Positions 47,155 to 56,537 of a stretch of DNA of 64,000 nucleotides are shown in pieces. Below the pieces are notes generated by a model, which did not search any database, was not told the DNA's origin, and worked only from the letters and a program-made list of their open reading frames with translations. Source of the stretch: Chitinophaga niabensis (GTDB lineage: Bacteria > Bacteroidota > Bacteroidia > Chitinophagales > Chitinophagaceae); contig NZ_CP154260.1 in NCBI RefSeq assembly GCF_039545795.1, positions 6,515,001 to 6,579,000 on the forward strand, given 5' to 3'. Both the position numbers and the translations under genes were made by a program. Every line of letters starts with the position of its first letter. The stretch's first letter is position 1.

Positions 47155-47214
47155 CTGTCCTATTTATCCCTATACCTATGAAATACTTAATTAATTTCTT
47201 TATACGGAGTTTCT

Positions 47215-47688
47215 TTAATCAACAATAGTGCCAGCATCGTTCAAAAGTACGGTTTTGGCAGTCCCATTATCGTCAATATTTATTTTGTAGTAAGATGCCA
47301 CATCCGCTCTTTCGATCTTCCATCCTTCTTTAACAACTGCAGAAGGATATTTGTTCTTCAAAGTTCCTAAAACTGGTTCAGGTACATTTCCTGCGGGAAA
47401 TTCGCTGCGTGTAGCTATCCAGGTTCCTTCGGCATTGTACTCAACAGCAGTTTTCACATTTTCTTTATTCACAGAAGCGATCCAGTTACCGGCAGATGTT
47501 TTTGCCCATACTGCATCTGTTGTTCCTGCAAATTGTTCATTTTGCTGAAATGCATCTTTCACGTTTGCGGGAGCCTCTATTTTCTTTGTTGTTGCTGCCT
47601 TGGTTTTTTTTGCTGAAGTTTTTTGCTGCGCAAAAGCTAATCCAGAAGTGAGGATAGCAGCGCACATGAATACGGTTACTTTTTTCAT
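47215..47688 (-). CDS. Secreted PepSY-like protein
   Basis: 157 residues. Signal peptide 1-20 ending AFAQQ; a Lys/Ala/Thr-rich linker (KKTKAATTKK); then the PepSY-like beta-lactamase-inhibitor-like fold with YNAEGTWIATRSEF and SYYKINIDDNGTAK, characteristic alternation of short strands. No catalytic residues. Found widely in Bacteroidota; the biological role is unclear. Confidence 0.85.
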   Translation of the reverse strand: MKKVTVFMCAAILTSGLAFAQQKTSAKKTKAATTKKIEAPANVKDAFQQNEQFAGTTDAVWAKTSAGNWIASVNKENVKTAVEYNAEGTWIATRSEFPAGNVPEPVLGTLKNKYPSAVVKEGWKIERADVASYYKINIDDNGTAKTVLLNDAGTIVD

Positions 47689-47918
47689 AAAAAGATATGG
47701 TTTTTACTGCGTTATACTCTTCTAAATCTTAAACCAAAACAATGCCAAAAACGCAAAGTAACTATACTTTATTGTAAATTACTCAATTTCTGGGTCACTT
47801 TTTTCATAAAAACGTTATTTTTTATGAATGGTAGCAGTCCTCTGAATCCTCCCTGTATTTTCGTAACTTCGCAGAATTTTACAGCCACAATTAATAGCCC
47901 GAAAAGAGGGATTTTCAT

Positions 47919-50900
47919 ATGTCCAGTAAATATCGTGAATACAGTCAGCTGAATTTACCACAAATAGAACAGGATATACTGCAAGCATGGGATCAGCAGC
48001 AGATCTTCGAAAAAAGCGTCACCAATCGTGATGGGGCCGCGCCTTTCGTATTTTATGAAGGCCCGCCCAGTGCAAATGGATTACCGGGCATTCACCACGT
48101 GATCTCACGGGCCCTGAAAGATCTGGTATGCCGCTATAAAACCATGCAGGGTTTCCAGGTAAAACGCAAAAGCGGATGGGATACCCATGGTCTCCCTGTT
48201 GAATTGGGCGTGGAAAAGGCATTGGGTATCACGAAAGAAGATATTGGAAAAAAAATATCTATTGCAGAGTACAACGATACCTGTCGTAAAGAGGTATTAA
48301 AATATAAAGGAGAGTGGGAAAACCTGACCCGCAAAATGGGATATTGGGTAGACCTCCAGGACCCTTACATTACTTTCGATAATAATTATATAGAAAGCCT
48401 TTGGTGGTGTTTGCAACAACTTTACAAGAAGGGCTTCCTCTATAAAAGTGTAAGCATCCAGCCATATTCACCTGCTGCCGGCACAGGGCTTAGCTCTCAT
48501 GAGCTGAACCAGCCCGGTACTTATAAAGATGTGAAGGATACTACTGTGGTGGCCATGTTTAAAGCCATCGCCGGAGAGAAATCGCAATTCTTATTTGATG
48601 CTGCCGGCTCTGAAGAAGTGTTCTTCATGGCCTGGACCACCACTCCCTGGACGCTTCCATCCAACCTCGGTCTTACTGTAGGCGCCAATATTGAATATGT
48701 ATTGGTGAAAACCTTTAACCCATATACCCATCTGCCTATTAATGTGGTATTGGCGAAAGACCTCATGGGCAAATATTTCAAACCGGAAGGAGAGAATGGC
48801 GATTTTGCTGCCTATCAGCCGGATGACAAAATAATCCCCTGGACTGTACTGGCCTCCTTCAAAGGCAGCCAGCTGGAAAATATCCATTACGAACAACTGT
48901 TGCCATATGTTCAGCCGGAAGAGGGAGATCCCTTCCGCGTGCTGCTGGGAGATTTTGTGACCACGGAAGATGGTACCGGTATTGTTCATACCGCACCTGC
49001 TTTTGGTGCAGACGACAACCGCGTAGGTAAAAAATATGGTATCGGCATCCTCACACTGGTAGACAGACAAGGGAAATTCCTGGATTCCGTTGGGGAATTC
49101 GGAGGCCGTTATGTAAAAGATTATAAGAATGAACCCGGATATAAAGATGTTGATGTAGACATCGCCGTGAAACTGAAAAAGGAGAACCGGGCCTTCAAAG
49201 TTGAAAAATACGAGCACACCTACCCACATTGCTGGCGTACAGACAAACCAGTACTGTATTATCCACTGGATGCCTGGTTTATCAAAACCACTGCGGTGAA
49301 AGACCGGATGGTGGAACTGAACAAGACCATCAACTGGAAACCCGCCGCTACCGGAACAGGCCGTTTTGGTAACTGGCTGGAGAATATGGTGGATTGGAAC
49401 CTGAGCCGCAGCCGGTACTGGGGAACCCCTCTGCCGATATGGCGTACAGAAGATGGTACGGAAGAGATCTGCATAGGCAGTATCGCTGAACTGAATGCTG
49501 GTATCCGTCTTGCAAATGAAGTGCTGGGAGGAGATGTGAACAAACATTACCTGCATGAAGGCATCCTGGACCTCCATAAACCTTATGTGGATGATATCAT
49601 CCTCGTAAGTTCCACTGGCAAACCCATGCGCCGCGAGCCAGACCTGGTGGATGTTTGGTTTGACAGTGGGGCCATGCCTGTGGCGCAATGGCATTATCCC
49701 TTCGAGAATAAAGACACCATAGATAAAGGCCAGGCTTTCCCTGCTGATTTTATTGCTGAAGGCGTGGATCAGACCCGTGGATGGTTTTACACACTTCATG
49801 CCCTGGGGGTGATGCTGTTCGATAGCGTAGCTTATAAAACAGTGGTATCCAACGGTCTCGTATTAGATAAGAATGGCAACAAAATGAGTAAACGCCTCGG
49901 TAACGTGGTGAACCCTTTTGAAACCATCGATAAGTTTGGAGCAGATGCTACCCGCTGGTACCTGATCACCAATGCCTCTCCATGGGATAACATGAAGTTT
50001 GATGTGGAAGGCATTAAAGAGGTACAACGGAAACTGTTCGGTACATTATATAATACGTACAACTTCTTCGCGATGTATGCCAACCTGGATAATTTCAGGT
50101 TTAAGGAGGCATATATCCCATTGGAACAACGTCCGGAAATTGACCGGTGGATCATTTCCTCGCTCAATACCCTGGTAAGGCAGGTGAGCTCCAGCCTGGA
50201 GGAATATGAGCCAACGCAGGCCGGGCGTGCCGTTCAGGAATTTGTGGACGAACATCTCAGTAACTGGTATGTGCGTCTTTGCCGCCGCCGGTTCTGGAAA
50301 GGGGAGTATGAGCATGATAAGATCTGCGCATACCAGACCTTATATGAATGCCTTGAAAAAGTAGCCCGGCTGATGGCCCCGGTATCTCCTTTCTTTACAG
50401 ACTGGCTGTACCGCAACCTGAATGAAGTAAGTGGCAGGCTGTCATCCGAATCCGTTCACCTGACAGATTTCCCGGTAGCAGATAATGCTGCGATAGACAC
50501 AGACCTGGAAGAGCGGATGCAACTGGCGCAGGATATTTCATCATTGGTATTATCCTTGCGTAAGAAAATGAATATTAAGGTCCGTCAGCCACTTCAGAAG
50601 ATCCTGATACCTGTGCTGAACCCTCATATGCGGGATCAGTTGACTTTGGTGGAACATTTGGTGAAAAGCGAAGTGAATGTGAAAAGTATTGAGTACCTTA
50701 CGGAAACGGAAGGTTTCATCAAGAAAAAGATCAAGCCAAACTTTAAAACCCTGGGCAGCAGGATGGGAGCTAAGATGAAAGCAGTAGCTAACGCCATCAA
50801 TGCATTTGCTCAACATGACATTGCCACGTTGGAAAAAGAAGGTGAATTTGGCTTAGTTATTGATTCTGAACGAGTTCCAATACTATTATCCGATGTCGAG

Positions 50901-51245
50901 ATCATCTCGGAAGATATTCCGGGATGGACGGTAGCTAACAAAGGTTCGCTTACCGTGGCCTTAGATATTACAATTACTCCTGAATTACTGGACGAGGGTA
51001 ATGCCCGTGAACTGGTTAACCGGATCCAGAAGATACGGAAGGATAGCGGATTTGAGCTAACTGACCGGATTTCGGTAAAAGTGGCAGATGTAGCGACTTT
51101 GAAAACGGCGATAATAAACTTTAATGACTATATTTGCACGGAAATTTTGGCAGATAGTTTGGATGTAGTGCCGCAATTACAGGAGGGCATTGAGGTAGAG
51201 GTCAACGATCTTAAGTTCAACGTATTAGTTAACAAAAAAAGCTAA
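47919..51245 (+). CDS. ileS: Isoleucine--tRNA ligase, GxHH type
   Basis: 1108 residues, of the long type-2 form with a C-terminal extension. The class-I signature that is normally HIGH reads GIHH (residues 57-60, bases 48087-48098) in GLPGIHHV; the KMSKR loop is intact (NGNKMSKRLGN). The editing domain (CP1) with TWTTTPWTLPSNL is present, and zinc-type cysteine pairs are absent. The GxHH variant is described for IleRS2 enzymes that resist mupirocin strongly. Followed five bases later by the DksA-like gene. Confidence 0.97.
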   Translation: MSSKYREYSQLNLPQIEQDILQAWDQQQIFEKSVTNRDGAAPFVFYEGPPSANGLPGIHHVISRALKDLVCRYKTMQGFQVKRKSGWDTHGLPVELGVEKALGITKEDIGKKISIAEYNDTCRKEVLKYKGEWENLTRKMGYWVDLQDPYITFDNNYIESLWWCLQQLYKKGFLYKSVSIQPYSPAAGTGLSSHELNQPGTYKDVKDTTVVAMFKAIAGEKSQFLFDAAGSEEVFFMAWTTTPWTLPSNLGLTVGANIEYVLVKTFNPYTHLPINVVLAKDLMGKYFKPEGENGDFAAYQPDDKIIPWTVLASFKGSQLENIHYEQLLPYVQPEEGDPFRVLLGDFVTTEDGTGIVHTAPAFGADDNRVGKKYGIGILTLVDRQGKFLDSVGEFGGRYVKDYKNEPGYKDVDVDIAVKLKKENRAFKVEKYEHTYPHCWRTDKPVLYYPLDAWFIKTTAVKDRMVELNKTINWKPAATGTGRFGNWLENMVDWNLSRSRYWGTPLPIWRTEDGTEEICIGSIAELNAGIRLANEVLGGDVNKHYLHEGILDLHKPYVDDIILVSSTGKPMRREPDLVDVWFDSGAMPVAQWHYPFENKDTIDKGQAFPADFIAEGVDQTRGWFYTLHALGVMLFDSVAYKTVVSNGLVLDKNGNKMSKRLGNVVNPFETIDKFGADATRWYLITNASPWDNMKFDVEGIKEVQRKLFGTLYNTYNFFAMYANLDNFRFKEAYIPLEQRPEIDRWIISSLNTLVRQVSSSLEEYEPTQAGRAVQEFVDEHLSNWYVRLCRRRFWKGEYEHDKICAYQTLYECLEKVARLMAPVSPFFTDWLYRNLNEVSGRLSSESVHLTDFPVADNAAIDTDLEERMQLAQDISSLVLSLRKKMNIKVRQPLQKILIPVLNPHMRDQLTLVEHLVKSEVNVKSIEYLTETEGFIKKKIKPNFKTLGSRMGAKMKAVANAINAFAQHDIATLEKEGEFGLVIDSERVPILLSDVEIISEDIPGWTVANKGSLTVALDITITPELLDEGNARELVNRIQKIRKDSGFELTDRISVKVADVATLKTAIINFNDYICTEILADSLDVVPQLQEGIEVEVNDLKFNVLVNKKS

Positions 51246-51250
51246 TCCCC

Positions 51251-52267
51251 ATGGCAACAAAGAAGAAAGTTGCTAGTAAGACTACTAAAAAGGCGGTTCC
51301 GGCCAAAAAAGCTGTAGCTAAAAAGGCACCCGCTCCTGCTGCTAAAAAATCGGCTGCTAAACCGGCACCTGCTAAAAAAGCAGCTCCGGCGAAGGCGGCT
51401 CCTAAAAAAGCGGCATCAAAGGCAGCGGCAAAACCCGCTCCTAAGAAAGCCGTAGTAAACAAGGTAACGGCGAAAGCAGCGCCTGCAAAGGCTGCTCCGG
51501 CTAAAAAGCCGGCTGTAACTGCCAGTAAAAAGCCCGTTCCGGCTCCTAAAGCGCCAGTAAAGAAAGCAGTACCTCCTGCTCCGGCGCCTAAAGCCAAACC
51601 CGCTCCGGCAGCTACCACCAAGCCCGCAGCTAAATCACCAGCTGCTGCCCAACCGGTTATTTCTAAACCCGTAGAAAAAGTAGATATAATGCCAGCAAAG
51701 AATAAACAGGACAAACCAGAAAAGGAGACAGTTAAAAAATCCACTGTTGTGGAACCTGCTAAACGGCTTACGGAAAGACCGACTTCCAGAACTGCTTCTA
51801 AATCTTCAGGTGGCAGACCAGTGATGAAAACCGTCACTTATACCCCTGAGTTCACTAAATCCGTATTAGATCAGCCAGATGCACAGGTTGGTCCGATCTA
51901 CCGTTACAGCGATAGCGAATTACAGGAGTTCAAAGAGATCATCCTGAAAAAGCTGGACGCTGCAAAAAAAGAACTCGTATATCTCCAGGGCCTGATCACC
52001 CGCAAGGATGAAGCCGGTACTGATGATACTGAAAATAAATACATGAGCATGGAAGATGGTGGCGGTTCCCAGGAGCGTGAGCAACTGAACCAAATGGCCA
52101 GCCGTCAGATCCAGTTCGTGGATCACCTGGAGAAAGCAATTGTGCGGATTGAGAATAAAACATACGGTATCTGCCGTGTTACAGGTAAGCTGATCGATAA
52201 AGCCCGCCTGAAAGCTGTGCCACATGCTACCTTAAGCATTGAGGCAAAGTTGTCCAAAAGCAAATAG
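51251..52267 (+). CDS. DksA/TraR-type protein with histone-H1-like tail
   Basis: 338 residues. The first about 135 are Lys/Ala/Pro repeats (APAKAAPKKAASK-like), a composition of histone H1 C-tails; about 140-195 is a charged linker; the C-terminal 120 are DksA-like: coiled-coil helices ending YGICRVTGKLIDKARLKAVP. Only one cysteine (C308) remains of the four zinc ligands. An internal Met147 at base 51689 could start a short DksA-like form. Co-transcribed with ileS. Confidence 0.88.
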   Translation: MATKKKVASKTTKKAVPAKKAVAKKAPAPAAKKSAAKPAPAKKAAPAKAAPKKAASKAAAKPAPKKAVVNKVTAKAAPAKAAPAKKPAVTASKKPVPAPKAPVKKAVPPAPAPKAKPAPAATTKPAAKSPAAAQPVISKPVEKVDIMPAKNKQDKPEKETVKKSTVVEPAKRLTERPTSRTASKSSGGRPVMKTVTYTPEFTKSVLDQPDAQVGPIYRYSDSELQEFKEIILKKLDAAKKELVYLQGLITRKDEAGTDDTENKYMSMEDGGGSQEREQLNQMASRQIQFVDHLEKAIVRIENKTYGICRVTGKLIDKARLKAVPHATLSIEAKLSKSK

Positions 52268-52286
52268 TGAACAACTATATAATTGT

Positions 52287-52322
52287 AAATGGCTGTCCGA
52301 TAAGCGGGCGGCCATTTTTTTA
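52287..52322 (+). terminator. Terminator of ileS-dksA-like operon
   Basis: 13-bp stem with two G-U pairs (52287-52299/52305-52317), ATAAG loop, T run. Beyond it, up to 52541, only a 7-bp hairpin (GGCCGGG/CCCGGCC, 52432-52449) is visible. Confidence 0.88.
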
Positions 52323-52541
52323 TAGGGGAAAAAGAAGCAGTATCCTATCTGCCATGAGGCCATGATCACAAGGAATACCAATGCCTGCTACCGTTTCCAG
52401 CATATAGGTCGGCCAAAATTACAATCTGTAAGGCCGGGAGACCCCGGCCCTTTAAACTAAATGTGAAATTGATCATTCGTAAAGCATAAAACCCCTCAAC
52501 GAGATATAGGGAGTTGATCAATCTACAATGGAAATCTTTGC

Positions 52542-52826
52542 TCAGGCGGATGCCTCTTCACTGTTTTCATGCCTCTTTTTCAACAGCGCAAAAAAAGATC
52601 TGTGCGCATCTTTAAGCATATCTTCCAGATCTTCCGATGAAGAAGATCCACTGAATTCTTTCTCCGCATCCTTTACCAGCTCCCGTATTTCTGATAAAGA
52701 CAAATGTTTACTCCTGCTGATCTCTAATGGAATAGATCTGAATGTGGCAATGATCTTTTCGTCATTGGCCAGGTCAATTGCTTCGTGCAATCGCTCCCGC
52801 ATAGTCTTTACTTTCATGATTTTCAT
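52542..52826 (-). CDS. Small hypothetical protein, 94 residues
   Basis: Alternative starts at 52817 and 52802 give 91 or 86 residues. All-alpha, charged, with LHEAIDLANDEKIIATF and LSEIRELVKDAEKEF, and a Ser-rich stretch GSSSSEDLED. Some antitoxin-like proteins have this look, but no toxin sits beside it. A TACATTCG box (7 of 8) is upstream. Unknown function. Confidence 0.65.
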   Translation of the reverse strand: MKIMKVKTMRERLHEAIDLANDEKIIATFRSIPLEISRSKHLSLSEIRELVKDAEKEFSGSSSSEDLEDMLKDAHRSFFALLKKRHENSEEASA

Positions 52827-52913
52827 TTTTACGAATGTAGAAGTCTAAACGAGAAACACCATGAAAACACAGCAACACTTTGTTAAGTGAAACCGATACT
52901 TTATCGGAGTTTA

Positions 52914-52952
52914 AAACAAAAAAAATGCTCCCCGGCAAAACGCCGGGAAGCA
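52914..52952 (-). terminator. Terminator of the glycosyltransferase-HAD gene
   Basis: Minus strand: TGCTTCCCGGC pairs with GCCGGGGAGCA (one mismatch), GTTTT loop, then a run of T; 28 bases after the stop. Confidence 0.85.
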
Positions 52953-52979
52953 CTCAGGGTATTCCTTGGATGATAATCT

Positions 52980-54536
52980 TTATGCAGGCTTTAACGCTTT
53001 CACATCCACATCATCACTATCCGTTTCAAAAGCCTTTTTAATTTGTTTCGCTGCTAAATAAACGAGCCCTGCTGTTGCTACCGCGGCCAGGCTTCCTATC
53101 CCGATATTCCGCATCAGCTTTTTGCTTGGCCAGCGGTTGCTCCTCCGTGCCGCGCTCCCTGCCTGTGCAATATCCAGCAAAGGTGCCATACATATATCTT
53201 CTATAACCTTGTCCGCCATGGTTTCCACTTCCACAAATTGTGGATGATATGCCACACCAACCCCTGCTTCCTGCAACATAACGCGGTCGCTTTCACCGTT
53301 CCCCACATAGATCACATTCTGTGGAGAGATGTGGTATTTGTCTGAAATATATTTCAGGATATTGCTCTTATCGTAAGTAGCGGAAGGATTACCTCCATCC
53401 ATGAAATATTCAGGGATCGTTAGTTCGCCTGTAGACACGCTGTGGATCAGGTGCAGCCGGTTAGCAAATGCAAAATCAGCGCCCAGTTTATTCTTCATAT
53501 GATTTGCCACACACTCAAAACCATCTGTGATAAAACCGCACACATAACCGCGTTTCTTTAATTCACGGATCACATGCCGGATATCCGGTGTTACCGGAAT
53601 ACTGTCTGCCACTTCCAGCAGTTCAGCCAGGTTGCGGCCCTGGAACAGCGCTGCAGAACGTTCCAGCCTGACAACCGGATCTGAATAATGCTCCAGGATC
53701 TGGTACAATGCATCCTCTTTATCAAATGCCAGTGCAGCGAGGTAGGTGTAATTTTGGGTGAATACCGTTTCGTCCAGGTTAAAGATCACCATCTTCTGCA
53801 ACTTGTCTATAGACTCCAGGATGGAGAACTCCATCTGCTCACGGATGATGTTGATATTACCCAGTGTTTCCAGGTTCTGCACCGGAATGCTTTCTGCTTT
53901 ACGCAAAATGGTGCGGGACACTTCCCGGCTCATTTTACTAAGCTGCTCCCATGTTTGCATAGCGTTTTCCAGCTTGCCGATATTCACTTCCCGAATGCGC
54001 GCCTGTAATAAATGCATATCTATCAGCAGGCCGATATCAACACCATAATCATTTTCAAAATGCACCTGCTTCAGCAAAGATTTCCGTGCAGCGATCATGC
54101 CACTCAGCGGTTGCTGGAAATGTGAAAGATCGGGAAACAGAATGCTCAGCAACGGTTTGGCAACTAACTGTGTTACCCTGCCTGCCTGCCGTTCAAAATA
54201 TGATTTGGTAAAATCTGCTTCATCATTCACAATCGAATCTGTCAGCAGCTCCACCAGGTTTTCCGGATACGTGAGGATGTCGCCGTCCACATACATAATA
54301 ATATCATGTTTGGCGGCCATCATGCCTTCCCGCATAGAAATGCCTTTACCGCGCTGACTGCTTGTGATCACACGCACTTTCTCTTTCAGCGCTTCCTCAA
54401 CGGTATTATCTGTTGAATTATCATCCACTACTATGATCTCAATAGCACGTGCCGTTTTTTTGATCACCTTGATCACCTGTCTGATAGTAGCCCCTTCGTT
54501 GAGTACTGGTATAATTACGGAAATCATAGGTCTCAA
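52980..54536 (-). CDS. GpgS-like glycosyltransferase fused to an inactive-looking HAD domain
   Basis: 518 residues. Residues 1-210 are a GT-A glycosyltransferase similar to glucosyl-3-phosphoglycerate synthase: VVDDNSTDNT, the metal DxD motif in YVDGDI (84-86), RVTQLVAKPLL and YGVDIGLLID. Residues about 248-440 are a SerB-like HAD phosphatase fold: T337 in motif II and K390 in YDK remain, but the motif-I nucleophile Asp is N253 (FNLDET) and the first Asp of motif IV is N413 (GNGESD). A transmembrane helix (about 476-495) and acidic tail end the protein. Proposed sugar-phosphate or glycosylglycerate role is inference. Confidence 0.9.
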   Translation of the reverse strand: MRPMISVIIPVLNEGATIRQVIKVIKKTARAIEIIVVDDNSTDNTVEEALKEKVRVITSSQRGKGISMREGMMAAKHDIIMYVDGDILTYPENLVELLTDSIVNDEADFTKSYFERQAGRVTQLVAKPLLSILFPDLSHFQQPLSGMIAARKSLLKQVHFENDYGVDIGLLIDMHLLQARIREVNIGKLENAMQTWEQLSKMSREVSRTILRKAESIPVQNLETLGNINIIREQMEFSILESIDKLQKMVIFNLDETVFTQNYTYLAALAFDKEDALYQILEHYSDPVVRLERSAALFQGRNLAELLEVADSIPVTPDIRHVIRELKKRGYVCGFITDGFECVANHMKNKLGADFAFANRLHLIHSVSTGELTIPEYFMDGGNPSATYDKSNILKYISDKYHISPQNVIYVGNGESDRVMLQEAGVGVAYHPQFVEVETMADKVIEDICMAPLLDIAQAGSAARRSNRWPSKKLMRNIGIGSLAAVATAGLVYLAAKQIKKAFETDSDDVDVKALKPA

Positions 54537-54589
54537 TGATTTTTAATGAAGAAATAAGGTACCTCCTAGCTCCAAAAATGATACCATAA

Positions 54590-54624
54590 AAAAAGGCATT
54601 CTGCCTGCAACAGAATGCCTTTTT
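54590..54624 (-). terminator. Terminator of the MsbA-like ABC gene
   Basis: 14-bp stem (54590-54603/54611-54624), 7-base loop, A and T flanks; just beyond the ABC stop and before the GT-HAD start. Confidence 0.88.
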
Positions 54625-54645
54625 AATGTTGTGTATTTTTTTATA

Positions 54646-56466
54646 CTATTTAAATTCCTGCATTTCTACCAGCTTTTTGTAGATACCGTTGTTGGTCAGT
54701 AGCTGGTCGTGCTGCCCTCTTTCCATGATCTCACCCTTATCCATAACAATTATTTCATGAGCATGCTGGATAGTGGAAAGCCGGTGTGCGATCACAATGG
54801 TGGTGCGATTCTGCATCAGTTTGTCCAACGCCTCCTGCACCAGCTTTTCGGATTCTGTATCCAATGCAGAAGTAGCTTCATCCAATATCAGGATCGGTGG
54901 ATTTTTAAAGATGGCCCGCGCAATGGTGAGCCGTTGACGCTGACCACCACTGAGTTTGCTGCCTCTGTCCCCGATGGAGGTATCATAACCATTTTCCAGG
55001 TGTGTGATGAACTCATGCGCATTGGCAATTTTCGCTGCTTCTATCACCTTAGCAGGGTCTGCATCTGTTTGTCCGAATGCGATGTTGTTGAACACACTGT
55101 CATTGAACAATATAGCTTCCTGCGAAACGATGCCCATCAATTGCCGCAGGTCCTGCAATTTAAGATCACGTACATCTTTTCCATCTATCGTGATCTTTCC
55201 TTCACTCGCATCATAGAAACGCGGAAGCAGATCTGCCATGGTAGATTTACCGGCACCGCTTTTTCCTACCAATGCAATCATCCTTCCTTTTTCAATAGTC
55301 AGATTAATATCCCTTAATACATATTGTTCATCATACTTGAAAGAGAGGTTTTGATAAGAGATATTATCCTTAAAGGCAGACACAGCTATAGCGTCAGCTT
55401 TATCCTGGATCTCCACCGGTTCATCCAATACATCAAAGATGCGCTCACCTGCAACCAGGCCTCTTTGCATAGAGGTGAATGCAGCAGAGATATTCTTTGC
55501 GGGTTGAAGGATGGTGAAGTATAATCCCAGGTACATGATGAAAGTGCCCGGTTTAATTTCTCCGGTTTCCAGTACCATATAGCCACCCACCAGCACAAGG
55601 AAAACCACTAAGATCACACCCAATGCTTCTGAAATAGGCGAAGCCAGTTCACGCTGATTATAGATGGCTTTGCTTAAACGGGTAAATGCATGGGTGATGG
55701 CACCAAATTTCTGCTGCATATATTTCTGTGCCGTAAAACTCTGAATGATACGTACACCACCCAGTGTTTCTTCGGACACATTCAGCATTTTTCCTAACAT
55801 CTCCTGGCTGTAGTAACCTTTCTTGCGCAGCTGTTTTGAAATATAAGAGATCAGCAGGCCGGACAATGGAAAGAATATCAGGGTGAATAAAGTAAGCTTC
55901 AGCGATATGTAGAACAGCGCAATGAAAGTGCCGATAATGATGAGCGGATCACGCAATAGTACCTGTATCGAGTTAGCAATGATGTATTCTACTTCAGATA
56001 CATCATTCGTCATAACAGACAACAGATCTCCTTTACGGCGTTTATTGAAAAAAGAAAGGGATTGTGTGGTTGCCTGTTCGTATAATTTATTCCGCATCCT
56101 TTCCAGTATGTTCATCCGTAACCGGATCATTACCCGCATGCCCAGGTAACGGGCAGTATTAGTAATTACTGTAGCAGCCCCGATAATAGCACACACAAAT
56201 CCCAAAGCATTTAACTTACCATATACATCGCTGATCTGGAGGAAGTAGTATTGGAACAGATCCGTAAAATAGCCAACGGTCAGGGAGAATTCAGGCATAG
56301 CAGGTACCTCCGTTTTTTCCGTACTGAATAGCACATCCAGCAAGGGAGCCAGCATGGCAAAATTCACCAGTCCGAATATGATCCCGATGATAGAATAGAT
56401 CAGGTATTCCGGTAAATAATGGTGCAAGGGCTTCACAAATGCCAGCAAACGCTTAAAAGTCTTCAT
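54646..56466 (-). CDS. MsbA-like ABC exporter (fused permease-ATPase)
   Basis: 606 residues. Six transmembrane helices to about 320, then the nucleotide-binding domain with Walker A GKSGAGKST, signature LSGGQRQR, Walker B ILILDEATSALD and H-loop IAHRLST. The layout suits lipid A or lipid-linked substrate export; MsbA is the closest functional family but the substrate is unproven. TACTTTTG promoter box at 56487-56494. Confidence 0.93.
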   Translation of the reverse strand: MKTFKRLLAFVKPLHHYLPEYLIYSIIGIIFGLVNFAMLAPLLDVLFSTEKTEVPAMPEFSLTVGYFTDLFQYYFLQISDVYGKLNALGFVCAIIGAATVITNTARYLGMRVMIRLRMNILERMRNKLYEQATTQSLSFFNKRRKGDLLSVMTNDVSEVEYIIANSIQVLLRDPLIIIGTFIALFYISLKLTLFTLIFFPLSGLLISYISKQLRKKGYYSQEMLGKMLNVSEETLGGVRIIQSFTAQKYMQQKFGAITHAFTRLSKAIYNQRELASPISEALGVILVVFLVLVGGYMVLETGEIKPGTFIMYLGLYFTILQPAKNISAAFTSMQRGLVAGERIFDVLDEPVEIQDKADAIAVSAFKDNISYQNLSFKYDEQYVLRDINLTIEKGRMIALVGKSGAGKSTMADLLPRFYDASEGKITIDGKDVRDLKLQDLRQLMGIVSQEAILFNDSVFNNIAFGQTDADPAKVIEAAKIANAHEFITHLENGYDTSIGDRGSKLSGGQRQRLTIARAIFKNPPILILDEATSALDTESEKLVQEALDKLMQNRTTIVIAHRLSTIQHAHEIIVMDKGEIMERGQHDQLLTNNGIYKKLVEMQEFK

Positions 56467-56486
56467 TCCTGTTAATTGATGATCTG

Positions 56487-56494
56487 CAAAAGTA
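56487..56494 (-). promoter_or_regulatory. -7 element of the MsbA-like gene
   Basis: TACTTTTG, exact match on the minus strand, 20 bases before the ATG at 56466. Confidence 0.5.
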
Positions 56495-56529
56495 CATTAA
56501 AAGCGGGGCGGATAACCATATAAAATGGT

Positions 56530-56537
56530 TAATTTTG
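56530..56537 (+). promoter_or_regulatory. -7 element of rbfA
   Basis: TAATTTTG, exact match, 42 bases before the rbfA ATG at 56580. Its TTG overlaps a false TTG start at 56535. Confidence 0.5.

Larger units (their letters stand above)
46749..47214. other. 466-base gap with two hairpins and no recognised gene
   Basis: No coding frame longer than about 25 codons is supported. No tRNA, tmRNA or SRP features were recognised. The notable structures are the T8-tailed hairpin at 47066-47098 and a minus-strand terminator at 47128-47154. There is no exact TAnnTTTG box on the plus strand. Confidence 0.6.

Noticed and set aside
48591..49799. 402-residue antisense frame inside ileS
   Set aside because: Complete overlap with the ileS catalytic and editing domains and no independent coding evidence.
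51229..51837. 202-residue Ala/Gly/Leu-rich frame on the minus strand
   Set aside because: It is the antisense shadow of the Lys/Ala/Pro-repeat tail of the DksA-like gene; low-complexity codon repeats keep the opposite frame open.
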